A DNA stretch of 56,232 nt, taken from Planctomycetes bacterium UBA1146 (GTDB lineage Bacteria > Planctomycetota > UBA8108 > UBA1146). Every line of letters starts with the position of its first letter. Position 1 is the first letter of the stretch. Shown one piece after another: positions 1-7,557 of the stretch. The position numbers were made by a program, and so were the translations under genes. A model generated the notes under the pieces. It ran no database searches. It was given only the letters and a program-made list of their open reading frames with translations, and had not been told where the DNA came from. Location of the stretch: the NCBI GenBank assembly GCA_002311345.1, contig DCAA01000002.1:218442-274673 (forward strand), in the 5' to 3' direction.

Positions 1-23
1 AGGTGCTGGACAGGAGTGTCGAG

Positions 24-1055
24 ATGAGCGTTCGTGTCGGGCTGATGGGCTTCGGTCGTATCGGTCGCAACATTTTCCGTGCCGTCTATGGTCGTGACGA
101 CATCGAGATTGTCGCCATCAACGAACTCGCCGATATCCAGTCGATGGAATACCTGCTGCGATTCGATTCGCTCCAGGGCCGCTTCGAGGAACCGATCCGG
201 GTGCTCGATAATTCCATCTACGCAGGGGGACGGCAGATTCCTGTCCTCCATGCGCGAGAACCGGGGGAAATTCACTGGTACGAACATGGAGTCGACGTGG
301 TCGTGGAGGCGACAGGAAAGTATCGCGGCCGTAATGACCTCCAGAAGCACCTCGATCAGGGTGCCGACCGGGTCATCCTCACCACTCCTCCCACCGACGA
401 CATCGATCATCTGCACATCCGGGGGGTCACTCCCGACGAGGTGGACCGATCGAACAGGATCATCTCGTGCGGATCATCGACCGCCAATGCCACGGCACTG
501 CTGGTCAAGGTGCTCGACGATACATTCGGTGTCGAGGAGGGCTCCTTCACCTCGGTACACGCCTACACCGCCGACCAGAGCCTGACCGATGTCGCCTCTT
601 CCGGTGACCTGCGCAGATCGCGTGCCGCCATGCAGAACATCGTTCCTCAGACCACCTGGACCGATGAAGCCATCGAGGAACTGTTTCCGCACCTACGTGG
701 CCGTTTCAAGGGATTGAAACTGAACGTTCCCGTACCTGGTGTCTCCTGCAGTGACCTCACGGTTCAGACCAAAAGAAAGGTCACCGCTGGCGAAGTGAAT
801 GAGGTGTTCCGCAGTGCTGCCGACAGCATCCTCGATGGAATTCTCTCCTTCACCGATCAGCCCATCGTCTCCAGCGACATCGCAGGCAACTCCGCATCGT
901 GTGTTTTCGACAGTCTCGCCACCCTGGTCACCGACGATATCCTGCTCAAGGTGATCGGCTGGTACGAACAGGGAGGAGGGATCTCCCACCGGATCGTCGA
1001 ACTGGTCGCCCAGATGGGACCGCGAACCTCTAGCGGTGGGGAGAGGGCAAACTGA
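24..1055 (+). CDS. GAPDH-like protein lacking the catalytic cysteine (probable pseudoenzyme)
   Basis: 343-residue homologue of glyceraldehyde-3-phosphate dehydrogenase. The Rossmann start (GFGRIGRNIFR) and the HAYT histidine motif are present. The active-site segment that reads SNASCTTN in the next gene reads SCGSSTAN here, so the nucleophilic Cys is Ser152 and a new Cys sits three residues before it. The phosphate-binding TGAA segment (IPTSTGAARAV in the neighbour) is replaced by QTTWTDEAIEEL, and the C-terminal NEWGYS motif is replaced by QGGGIS. Oxidative phosphorylation of GAP through a thiohemiacetal is therefore not expected. The frame is intact and full length, so it is a maintained paralogue rather than a decayed gene. 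Its TGA overlaps the ATG of the active paralogue (TGATG), implying coupled translation and perhaps a mixed tetramer; the last part is inference. ATG at 24 is preferred over an in-frame GTG at 3; the upstream RBS lies at or beyond the window edge. Confidence 0.88.
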   Translation: MSVRVGLMGFGRIGRNIFRAVYGRDDIEIVAINELADIQSMEYLLRFDSLQGRFEEPIRVLDNSIYAGGRQIPVLHAREPGEIHWYEHGVDVVVEATGKYRGRNDLQKHLDQGADRVILTTPPTDDIDHLHIRGVTPDEVDRSNRIISCGSSTANATALLVKVLDDTFGVEEGSFTSVHAYTADQSLTDVASSGDLRRSRAAMQNIVPQTTWTDEAIEELFPHLRGRFKGLKLNVPVPGVSCSDLTVQTKRKVTAGEVNEVFRSAADSILDGILSFTDQPIVSSDIAGNSASCVFDSLATLVTDDILLKVIGWYEQGGGISHRIVELVAQMGPRTSSGGERAN

Positions 1056-2047
1056 TGAAAGTTGCCATTAACGGCTTCGGACGCATCGGCCGCAGCGTGT
1101 TCCGGATCCTGACGCGACGTGATGACATCGATGTCGTCGCCATCAATGACATCTCCGATCCTCACTCGCTGGCCTACTTGCTTCGTTACGACTCCGTGAT
1201 GGGACCGTTCCCCGAACCGGTAATCCTTGACTCACATACTCTCAGTGCAGGACGACAAAGTTGCCAGATGCTGGCCGAGAGAGATCCTCAACAACTACCC
1301 TGGAAAGAACTGTCAGTTGATGTCGTCATCGAATCGACCGGCAGATTCCGAACCCGCGCGGAACTCGACATGCATCTCCAGGCCGGAGCGGGGAAAGTCA
1401 TCCTTACCGTACCGCCCAAAGATTCCATCGATGCGCTGGTGGTGCTCGGTGTCAATGACGAGATCCTGGAGCCGAGCCATCGGATCATCTCGAATGCCTC
1501 CTGCACGACCAACTGTCTGGCTCCGCTGGCCAAGGTACTCGACGATTCTTTCGGACTGGTGCGTGGAGTGATGACCACGGTACACGCCTACACCAACGAC
1601 CAGAGCCTGGCGGACTGGTACCACCATGATTTGCGCCGATCTCGTGCAGCCGGGGAAAACACCATTCCCACCTCGACCGGTGCCGCTCGCGCCGTTGGCC
1701 AGGTGCTTCCACATCTGGCGGGAAAACTGGACGGGATGGCGATGCGGGTTCCCGTCATCGACGGATCGGTGGTCGATCTGGTCGCCACCCTCGAGAAACC
1801 GGTCACCGTCGAGGACATCAACTCGGTGATGAAGGATAGTGCCGAGGGCCCGATGAAGGGAATCCTCGAGTATTGCACCGACCCGGTCGTCTCCTCCGAT
1901 ATCATCGGCAATCCCCATTCATCGATCTTCGACTCGCTGTTGACGATGACGATCGGCACTCACGGCGCCAAGGTGCTGTCCTGGTACGACAACGAATGGG
2001 GATACTCGAGCCGGGTGGTGGATCTGATCGATCGGCTGCGGGACTGA
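1055..2047 (+). CDS. gap: Glyceraldehyde-3-phosphate dehydrogenase, type I
   Basis: 330-residue canonical phosphorylating GAPDH, catalysing GAP + Pi + NAD(P)+ to 1,3-bisphosphoglycerate in cytoplasmic glycolysis/gluconeogenesis. Visible motifs are the N-terminal GFGRIGRSVFR dinucleotide fold, the catalytic Cys150 in SNASCTTNCLAP, the general-base His in VHAYTNDQ, the phosphate-binding LRRSRAA and TGAARA segments, and the C-terminal WYDNEWGYS. All catalytic residues missing from the upstream paralogue are present here. The start codon overlaps the upstream stop (TGATG at 1053-1057), so the two genes form one translational unit. A 9-bp hairpin follows the stop. The coenzyme preference cannot be settled from sequence reading alone. 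Confidence 0.97.
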   Translation: MKVAINGFGRIGRSVFRILTRRDDIDVVAINDISDPHSLAYLLRYDSVMGPFPEPVILDSHTLSAGRQSCQMLAERDPQQLPWKELSVDVVIESTGRFRTRAELDMHLQAGAGKVILTVPPKDSIDALVVLGVNDEILEPSHRIISNASCTTNCLAPLAKVLDDSFGLVRGVMTTVHAYTNDQSLADWYHHDLRRSRAAGENTIPTSTGAARAVGQVLPHLAGKLDGMAMRVPVIDGSVVDLVATLEKPVTVEDINSVMKDSAEGPMKGILEYCTDPVVSSDIIGNPHSSIFDSLLTMTIGTHGAKVLSWYDNEWGYSSRVVDLIDRLRD

Positions 2048-2050
2048 AGC

Positions 2051-2079
2051 CGTTGCACGAGAAACGAGAACGTGCAACG
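2051..2079 (+). terminator. Hairpin after gap
   Basis: Perfect 9-bp inverted repeat (CGTTGCACG, 11-nt loop, CGTGCAACG) beginning three bases after the gap stop codon. No U-tract follows, so it may be a 3'-end stabilising or Rho-assisted structure rather than a classical intrinsic terminator. Confidence 0.5.
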
Positions 2080-2152
2080 CGCAGGTCAAGAAGTCGAGTT
2101 GACGGTGACCCTGGGTAGGCAAGGCGGGTCTGCTAAGCCGAAGCCGAAACCT

Positions 2153-2182
2153 GTGCGCCGAGCACGATTCTGATCGGCACAC
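2153..2182 (-). terminator. Hairpin downstream of the LPMO gene
   Basis: Imperfect 9-bp stem (8 of 9 paired) with a 12-nt loop, 16 bases beyond the LPMO stop on the minus strand. It lacks a T-run. It is assigned to the LPMO transcript because of its position between two convergent genes. Confidence 0.3.
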
Positions 2183-2197
2183 GGGAGAAGCATGACC

Positions 2198-3166
2198 CTA
2201 TGGACACGATCCATAGTTCGCGCATTCGAGGGTGTCGATGGTTGGGTCGACACCGCAGCCGCCGGTGGGGTCTGGGAAACCAGAACCGCCGGTGAATAGC
2301 TGCGTGAGTATGTTGATTGCATCTGAGATGTCATGATTGCCGTCGTCGTTGGTATCGCAGGCGTCGGCGCAAATCATGGTGCCACCGTTAAAGAGGATGT
2401 CGAGCGAGCCGACGACGTCAGCGATGTCGACTGTTTGGTCGGCGTTGCAATCGCCGCGCTCGAACTCAGTCGGCGCAATGCTGGACTCAATCCACAAGTC
2501 TGACGTAGAGATGAACACTTCGCCAACCGGATCATCCCGATGCCACGCGACCCACAGCACGTGATGGCCGCTACGATTGGACGGGATCTCCACTTCGAAG
2601 TAGAAGTGACCGGCGTCCAGTTCAACTGACGGCCGTCCGAGGAATTCCATCTGCGCCCAATTGAGGGGCGTGCTCGGATCCCAGTCTGGTGTCGTCATCC
2701 AAACATCCCAAACACTCGGTTGATGTGGAGCCGTCGCGTAGAAGTCAGCTTCGATGGTTTCGCCAGCGGTTACTGTTGTTGTCGGCCAATCTGCGCTTAC
2801 TTGATCGAGTCCCGCGTAGGTGCGTGGATACTCCGAGGACGCGGGGTCGATGCGGCCGGCGCTCGCGAGCTGGCCATCGGGCATCCATGGGGAGTAGTCG
2901 AATCCTTCGGGTAGGCCCGCGCTGACGGCCTCGGCGATGTTTCGCGAGACCTCGTTCCACGTGTAGTATGAAATGGTGCCGTCGATAGCGACCGCGTTGG
3001 CTGCGAGTTCGAAGGCCGGGTTGTCGGGATTCGCCTGGTAGACTTGGTACACACGACTGATCGGGAACACCATCGTTCCATGGCCATATGCGACCAAGCC
3101 CAACGATAGCGTCATGCCTAAGGAAAGCAGTGCCGCTAACGCGACCGGACTTTTCAATCGCTGCAT
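2198..3166 (-). CDS. AA10-type lytic polysaccharide monooxygenase with C-terminal dockerin-like module
   Basis: 322-residue exported protein. Residues 1-28 are a signal peptide ending in YG before His29, so the mature chain would begin with the copper-binding His of LPMOs, followed by HGTMVFPISR. The second histidine-brace residue is in ATAPHQPSVW (mature His120). The following TPDWDPSTPLNW and the strand HHVLWVAWHRDDPVGE match the AA10 (former CBM33) fold. The family oxidatively cleaves chitin or cellulose; the substrate is not readable here. Residues from about 235 form two dockerin-like Ca-binding segments (GDCNADQTVDIADVV and TNDDGNHDISDAIN) and a CGVDPT...C.....CP tail shared with other proteins in this window. 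ATG at 3166 is chosen because the in-frame TTG at 3187 lies inside the terminator hairpin of the upstream gene. It is separated from the selenoprotein gene by that terminator. Confidence 0.9.
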   Translation of the reverse strand: MQRLKSPVALAALLSLGMTLSLGLVAYGHGTMVFPISRVYQVYQANPDNPAFELAANAVAIDGTISYYTWNEVSRNIAEAVSAGLPEGFDYSPWMPDGQLASAGRIDPASSEYPRTYAGLDQVSADWPTTTVTAGETIEADFYATAPHQPSVWDVWMTTPDWDPSTPLNWAQMEFLGRPSVELDAGHFYFEVEIPSNRSGHHVLWVAWHRDDPVGEVFISTSDLWIESSIAPTEFERGDCNADQTVDIADVVGSLDILFNGGTMICADACDTNDDGNHDISDAINILTQLFTGGSGFPDPTGGCGVDPTIDTLECANYGSCP

Positions 3167-3185
3167 AGTAAACCCTATCAGTATC

Positions 3186-3220
3186 AAGGGGTCCGGCGGG
3201 GGTTACCCGCCGGACCCCTT
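3186..3220 (-). terminator. Strong terminator hairpin after the thioredoxin-like gene
   Basis: Perfect 15-bp inverted repeat (arms 3186-3200 and 3206-3220) with a 5-nt loop, 27 bases after the stop of the minus-strand thioredoxin-like gene and 20 bases before the LPMO start. Only a short TTGATA follows. It insulates the two genes. Confidence 0.75.
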
Positions 3221-3247
3221 CTTCACTGACCAGACCTCGCCCCGATT

Positions 3248-4243
3248 CTACAGGTACTTCTGAATCTCTCCGAGGCGGATCTCTGCTTCACGCTGGGCTT
3301 CGGTACCGGAATACCTCTTGGCCCTGGCAACGACGGCATAGATCTTCGCTGCCTCCTCGTACTTGCCACGCTTCACCAGATCTTGAGCCTCAGCGAGCAT
3401 CTGTCCACCGGACAGTTCAGCCTGGATCTTCTTGTCGCGCTTCCAGGCCTTGAACTCCTTGTCGAACTTCTTGGAGATGTCCATCCCCTTGAAGTCACGG
3501 ACCCCCCGCTGAAGTGCCAGCAGTCCCGCCTCGTATTGACGCTTCTCCTTGAGGGTTGCGATGGCCGCGTACTGATCCTCGGAGAACTTGGTGATCTGGT
3601 CCATCGCTTCTCTGGCGGCATCGGCCACTGAAGCTTCCTTGGAACGCTTGGCCTGCTTTTCCAGTTCACCGAAGGCCTTGCCGAACTGGCTCGCCTTGAT
3701 GTACCTGGAGGCCTTGGACAGTTCCGACGGCAGGGAGATCTTCGGACCGACCCGCGCTCCGGCGATGTGCTTCTCGATGATGGAGTTGTTCAGCCCTGCC
3801 GGGTGACCCTTCCAGACGATCTTTCCATTCGGCCCGACGAGCCAGGAATGCGGAATCCCGCGGGTCTTGTATTCGTTCGCACCGCCACCGTAGGCGATCG
3901 GGTACTTCATCTTGTTACGATCGACGTAAGGCTTTGTCTTGGTTTCCGGTTCATCGGTGACCCCGATGACGACCAGACCGCGCTCCCCGAACTCCTTATG
4001 AAGTTTGTTCAGGTGCGGGATCTGCCCTCTGCAAGGTCCTCACCACGTGGCCCATTTTTCGATCAGAATCAACTTTCCAGAGAGGGATTCCCAGGTCGTC
4101 GTTCCCTCGATGTTGATCCAGCCACCAGGCTTTATGGTAGGGGCAACATCCCCCACGGCAGAGCCTGCCATGACCGGCAAACTCGCAAGCAAGCAGATGG
4201 CAAGAATTGCCAGCCAACTGCGAGTTCGAACCTTGGTCAGCAT
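3248..4243 (-). CDS. Exported thioredoxin-like protein with a predicted Sec (UGPC) active site
   Basis: 331 codons including one in-frame UGA. ATG at 4243 has a good RBS (AAGGGAG) and gives a signal peptide of about 27 residues. The redoxin domain (about 30-165) runs through LILIEKWATW, then UGA (4042-4040, codon 68), then GPCRGQIPHLNKLHKEF, GLVVIGVTDEPE and the cis-Pro loop TRGIPHSWLVGPNGKIVWKG. Family members have W-C-x-x-C here, so UGA replaces the first, nucleophilic Cys while the second Cys is kept. No frameshift is needed. Residues about 170-331 are helical, Lys/Glu-rich and TPR-like. Likely role: periplasmic thiol-disulfide or peroxide reductase. It is divergently transcribed from two DUF1573 genes, one of which also has a UGA at its Cys motif. 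Read as two separate genes, neither half would be a complete thioredoxin fold. The function of the helical tail is unknown. Confidence 0.85.
4012..4044 (-). promoter_or_regulatory. Weak SECIS-like fold around the UGA of the thioredoxin-like gene
   Basis: On the minus strand GGUGAGGA and UCCCGCACC can pair around the UGA (one mismatch, one bulge), with an inner UUGC/GCAG stem and an AGAGG loop. An alternative places a GGG/CCC stem with a CAGAU loop starting 15 nt after the UGA. Bacterial SECIS elements are short stem-loops at or just after the UGA with a G near the start of the loop. This is the weakest of the four candidates. Confidence 0.35.
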
Positions 4244-4519
4244 AAGATTCTCCCTTCGAAACCGCCCCGGGCGGCTCCCGACATCCGTTGTCCTATTTCG
4301 ATCTCGATCAGCAGACAACGGAATGCCTCTTGGGGGTCCTTCCCCCTGCCCTGCCAAGTTATCGCGAACCGACCCGATCCGCAATATCATGGAAACGGTC
4401 AGCAAGGTGCCCCGGTTCCTTCAAAACCCCTGAACTCGCAGGGGGTTGCGGTTGAACGAGGAGGCTTCTAGCATCGAATTGTGATATCCACCCGCCGATC
4501 AACAGGAAATGCCTCAACA

Positions 4520-5620
4520 ATGTCTCGATCCAGATCCCTTTCGCTGCAGAACCGGCCGTTGGCGTGGGTTCTGGCCATTTTCTTGGCTCAACTGTCAGTC
4601 GATATGCCGCTATTTGGACAAATCGATGCCCCCCCGCTTCCGCTCTTGCCCGTTCCTGTCATCCACATCGAGGAGATGGAACACGACTGGGGAAAAGTGC
4701 TCCAGGGAACCCGGGTGAAGCATATCTTCATCGTCGAGAACCGAGGCAAGGCGCCACTCAAGATTCTCAAGGTGTCATCCACCTGCGGTTGCACTTCGAC
4801 TCGCTTCGACAAAGTGATCGAGCCAGGAGCCAGCGGAATCATCGAACTGCAGGTCGACACCACCGAATTTTCCGGAGGCAGACCGCGCAAGAATGCTGTC
4901 GTGAAAACCAACGATCCGGAACTCTCCGAGGTTCATCTGTGGATGGTTGGCCTGGTCGATCCACTACTCGAGTTCGAGAGTTCGGTGTTCAAATTGTCGG
5001 GTCTGGCGATGGAGAAGAAACAACTGAAAACCATCATCGTTCCAGCCGTGGAACTTCCCATCTCGCTGGTGCAAGCAAAATCGAAGAACGGATCATTTCT
5101 GGTCGCTGTTGTCGAGTCTCTCGACGTGGGCTGGGAGTTGACCCTCACTGCGGAAGTTTCCGAACAGGTCAAGAGTCTCCGCGATGACCTGGAACTGGTG
5201 GTCTCGATCGCTGATGGAAAACCCTTCATCATCCCGGTGCCGGTCGTGGTGGAACACAAGGACCGTATCCTCACCGTCCCGTCCGGGAATTTGATCTTTT
5301 ACCGCCGTCATACCGCACCGCTCGACGGTCCGGTTCGGCGCGAGGTGGTGAAGGAAGTTCATGTGCGCTCCGTGCGCGAGGACCTTCCCATCGTCGCCTT
5401 CTCGGCAGAGATCATCGAAGCACCCGAGGGTCTGTTCAACCTCAGGGTCATCGAGGTAATTCCCGGACATCATTACAAGCTGCGCATCCAGGTGCTGCGA
5501 ACCCTCTCCACTGCGCAGGGACGAGGGATCCTGCGGATGCGGCTCGGGCAAGGAGAAAACCAGGTGCGGGACAAGGGAGTCATCGCACAATTTCGGCTCA
5601 AACCGACCGATTCGCCCTAG
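4520..5620 (+). CDS. DUF1573-domain exported protein, cysteine (CGC) form
   Basis: 366 residues: N-terminal signal/anchor (hydrophobic about 13-33), then a DUF1573 immunoglobulin-like domain (about 48-150) with EHDWGKVLQGTRVKHIFIVEN, ILKVSSTCGCTSTRF (Cys89, Cys91) and PGASGIIELQVDTTEFSGG. A roughly 210-residue C-terminal region is conserved with the two other DUF1573 proteins here (HKDRILTVPSGNLIF compares with HQSPISVIPRGNIVF and HRDRIVLQPKQNVKF). Molecular function is not established. This copy shows what the ancestral motif looks like: its TGC codon at 4784 is the position that is TGA in the other two. ATG at 4520 gives the better signal peptide; an in-frame GTG at 4481 is possible but sits 17 nt from its GGAGG. 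Divergent from the thioredoxin-like gene; next gene 163 nt downstream. Confidence 0.88.
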   Translation: MSRSRSLSLQNRPLAWVLAIFLAQLSVDMPLFGQIDAPPLPLLPVPVIHIEEMEHDWGKVLQGTRVKHIFIVENRGKAPLKILKVSSTCGCTSTRFDKVIEPGASGIIELQVDTTEFSGGRPRKNAVVKTNDPELSEVHLWMVGLVDPLLEFESSVFKLSGLAMEKKQLKTIIVPAVELPISLVQAKSKNGSFLVAVVESLDVGWELTLTAEVSEQVKSLRDDLELVVSIADGKPFIIPVPVVVEHKDRILTVPSGNLIFYRRHTAPLDGPVRREVVKEVHVRSVREDLPIVAFSAEIIEAPEGLFNLRVIEVIPGHHYKLRIQVLRTLSTAQGRGILRMRLGQGENQVRDKGVIAQFRLKPTDSP

Positions 5621-5783
5621 TACGGTCCCTTTGTGGACTTGACCTCATCGACGAATTCGATATCTTGGAAAATAGGCTCATGTGGCCGCATCGCCTTGCC
5701 CCGATGAGAATCCCGATTCGGCCGGAACGGTCGATCCGGACGGTCGACTAGAACCGTAGACCCGTGCGAGAGGTAGACTCTCT

Positions 5784-7055
5784 GTGAAATACCGAAACAT
5801 CCAGTTGCCGTTCGCCATGCTGGTACTACTGGTGCTTGCCGTTGCGCTACTACCGTTGTCCGGCTCGTTGAGTTTCGCATCAGATGACGATCTCGGACCT
5901 CCACCGCCTCCCGCCCAGGAGGGACCTCGTATTCGTTTCGATAGCACCAGTTTCGACTGGGGTGAGGTGCTCCAGGGAGACAAGGTGGAACACACCTATC
6001 GATTCCACAACGTTGGAACTGGCATCCTTCGGATCACCCAGGTCAAGCCTGGCTGAGGTTGCGCTCGCGGGGCTTTTACCCGCGAGGTTCTCCCCGGAGG
6101 GGAGGGCGAAGTGACCCTCGTCGTCGACACCTCGAAACTGCGCACCGAAGCGGTGCGGAAGTACGCCACCGTCAGTTGCAACGACCCCCGACAGCCACAG
6201 CTTCGCCTCACCGTCGGCGGAAAATTGCGCCATGTCGTCAAGGTGGAACCCGCCAGCCTCATCCTCAGAGGAGCCACCGGATCTGATCTGGTCGGAAAAT
6301 TGACCTTTTCGAAGGGGACAGATCTCGATATCACCGTCACAGGCGGTACAGCGGCGAAGAATCTGATCTACGTCGGTGACATCGTGGAGATCTCTGCTGG
6401 TGAGAAGTACGAGATTCAGGTCGAAGCACCCAAGGCACTGGTTCCCGGGATGTTGCGTGACATTCTCAACGTGGAGATCGTCTGTAGTGACGGTGTGATT
6501 CGGACCACTTCGATTCCAGTAACCGTCGATCATCAGTCTCCGATCAGCGTCATTCCGCGCGGGAATATCGTGTTCCAGCGCAAGGACACCGATCGCCTCA
6601 AGGTCGCGGGATCGGCGCCGGTGAAACGAGACCTGCAAATTTACTCCACCGCCCCGGGAACCCGGTTCAACATCACATCGATGACGATGGAAGGAACCCC
6701 CGAGAATCTATTTCGCCTCTCCCAGAGAGAGATTCGTTCAGGAGAACGCTATGTGGTGACGGTCGAGGTCACTGAACCACGTCCCGAGCGTTCGATTCGT
6801 GGCACCCTGCGAATCCGGACAGATCACCCGGATATGCCGGAGGTCACTGCTCGTGTCTACGCCCAGTTCGGAGTTCCGACCCCGGTTCGACGCCCCGTAA
6901 CGGTGCCCGGCAAGAAGCCAGTTCCATCGCTCAAGGTGCCTGGCAAGAAGGCGACGGCTATCCCCGGAGTTCCCGGTATCAGGTTATCACCGACCGTGAA
7001 AATCCCCGGCAAGCCGACTCCAAAACCGAAACCGAAACCGGTCATACCCGAGTAG
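5784..7055 (+). CDS. DUF1573-domain exported protein with predicted Sec (UGC motif)
   Basis: 423 codons including UGA at 6054-6056 (codon 91). A GTG start with an upstream AGAGG gives a signal peptide (hydrophobic about 8-30). The DUF1573 domain reads TSFDWGEVLQGDKVEHTYRF, ILRITQVKPG, UGA, GCARGAF, PGGEGEVTLVVDTSKL, aligning residue for residue with the CGC-containing paralogue just upstream; UGA takes the place of its first Cys. The frame continues for 333 more codons with the same conserved C-terminal region. The end is an extended tail rich in Pro, Gly and Lys (PGKKPVPSLKVPGKK and KPTPKPKPKP), absent from the other two paralogues, possibly a wall- or surface-associating segment. A perfect 8-bp hairpin follows the UGA. 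It may be cotranscribed with the upstream paralogue. Alternative: a nonsense mutant, which the hairpin and the two other cases argue against. Confidence 0.86.
6064..6086 (+). promoter_or_regulatory. SECIS-like hairpin in the DUF1573 gene
   Basis: Perfect 8-bp stem CUCGCGGG / CCCGCGAG with a 7-nt loop GCUUUUA whose first base is G. The loop begins 15 nt after the UGA (6054-6056). Geometry fits bacterial SECIS elements recognised by SelB. The equivalent place in the Cys paralogue (4787-4815) has no comparable inverted repeat. Confidence 0.7.
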
Positions 7056-7224
7056 CCGAACTCCGGTCAGAAACGCCAGTAAACAGCTCGACGTGCGCGA
7101 GTTTGCAACGTTTCGGGGTATTTCCCCCGCACCGCGAAAATAACGGACAGACGAGAGAGGGCACTGTTTGTGGGGCATTTTTTGTCCGAGCTCCGTATAT
7201 TTTCGTAACATATTATAATAAAAA

Positions 7225-7360
7225 GAGTTACGGAAGTTTCTGCGGTTCCTGAGCGAGCCCTGGTCCGCTCCCTCCAAAAAAAGAGGGAAATTTCTGCTGT
7301 GAAAACCTTGTTTACAGGGCATTCGATGTACGGCATCGCTTCAGGGCGTTGCCTTTTTTT
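7225..7360 (+). ncRNA. Candidate small structured RNA
   Basis: Starts just after a consensus TATAAT (7214-7219; no good -35 box at the usual spacing). It contains GAGCG/CGCUC, CCCUC-A-rich loop-GAGGG and CUGU/ACAG hairpins and ends in an intrinsic terminator (GGCAUCGC UUCAG GGCGUUGCC, one mismatch, then seven T) at 7332-7360. About 130 nt. I do not recognise 6S, SRP, RNase P or tmRNA signatures. It could instead be the long 3' UTR of the DUF1573 gene. Confidence 0.35.
7332..7360 (+). terminator. Intrinsic terminator
   Basis: Stem GGCA-U-CGC / GCG-U-UGCC with a short UUCAGG loop followed by T7 on the plus strand. It ends either a DUF1573 3' UTR or the candidate small RNA. Confidence 0.65.
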
Positions 7361-7557
7361 GTGCCCGAATCCCCTTTTCGGCTCGACTCATCACCCGTAA
7401 CATCTTTATAAATAATAACTTATGGAGATTCAGATGGGTCCGTGGACGATGCGGCCCGCCTCCGAAGGTACACGGGAGGCACAGGCGACCGCAGCCACCC
7501 TCCTCGACAAAGGCCCTGGCGGTCACTCGCTGCTGAGACCACCGCTATTTGCCCGTC

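Larger units (their letters stand above)
7056..7557. other. AT-rich intergenic region between convergent genes
   Basis: 500 bases without a convincing protein gene. It is markedly more A/T-rich than the flanks and holds a TATAAT box (7214-7219), a run of short hairpins and an intrinsic terminator at 7332-7360, described separately as a possible small RNA gene. Confidence 0.6.

Noticed and set aside
3911..4040. Interpretation of the thioredoxin-like gene as two genes or a pseudogene split by a nonsense codon
   Set aside because: The frame is open and homologous on both sides, the interrupted residue is the redox Cys, and three other genes in the window show the same type of UGA.
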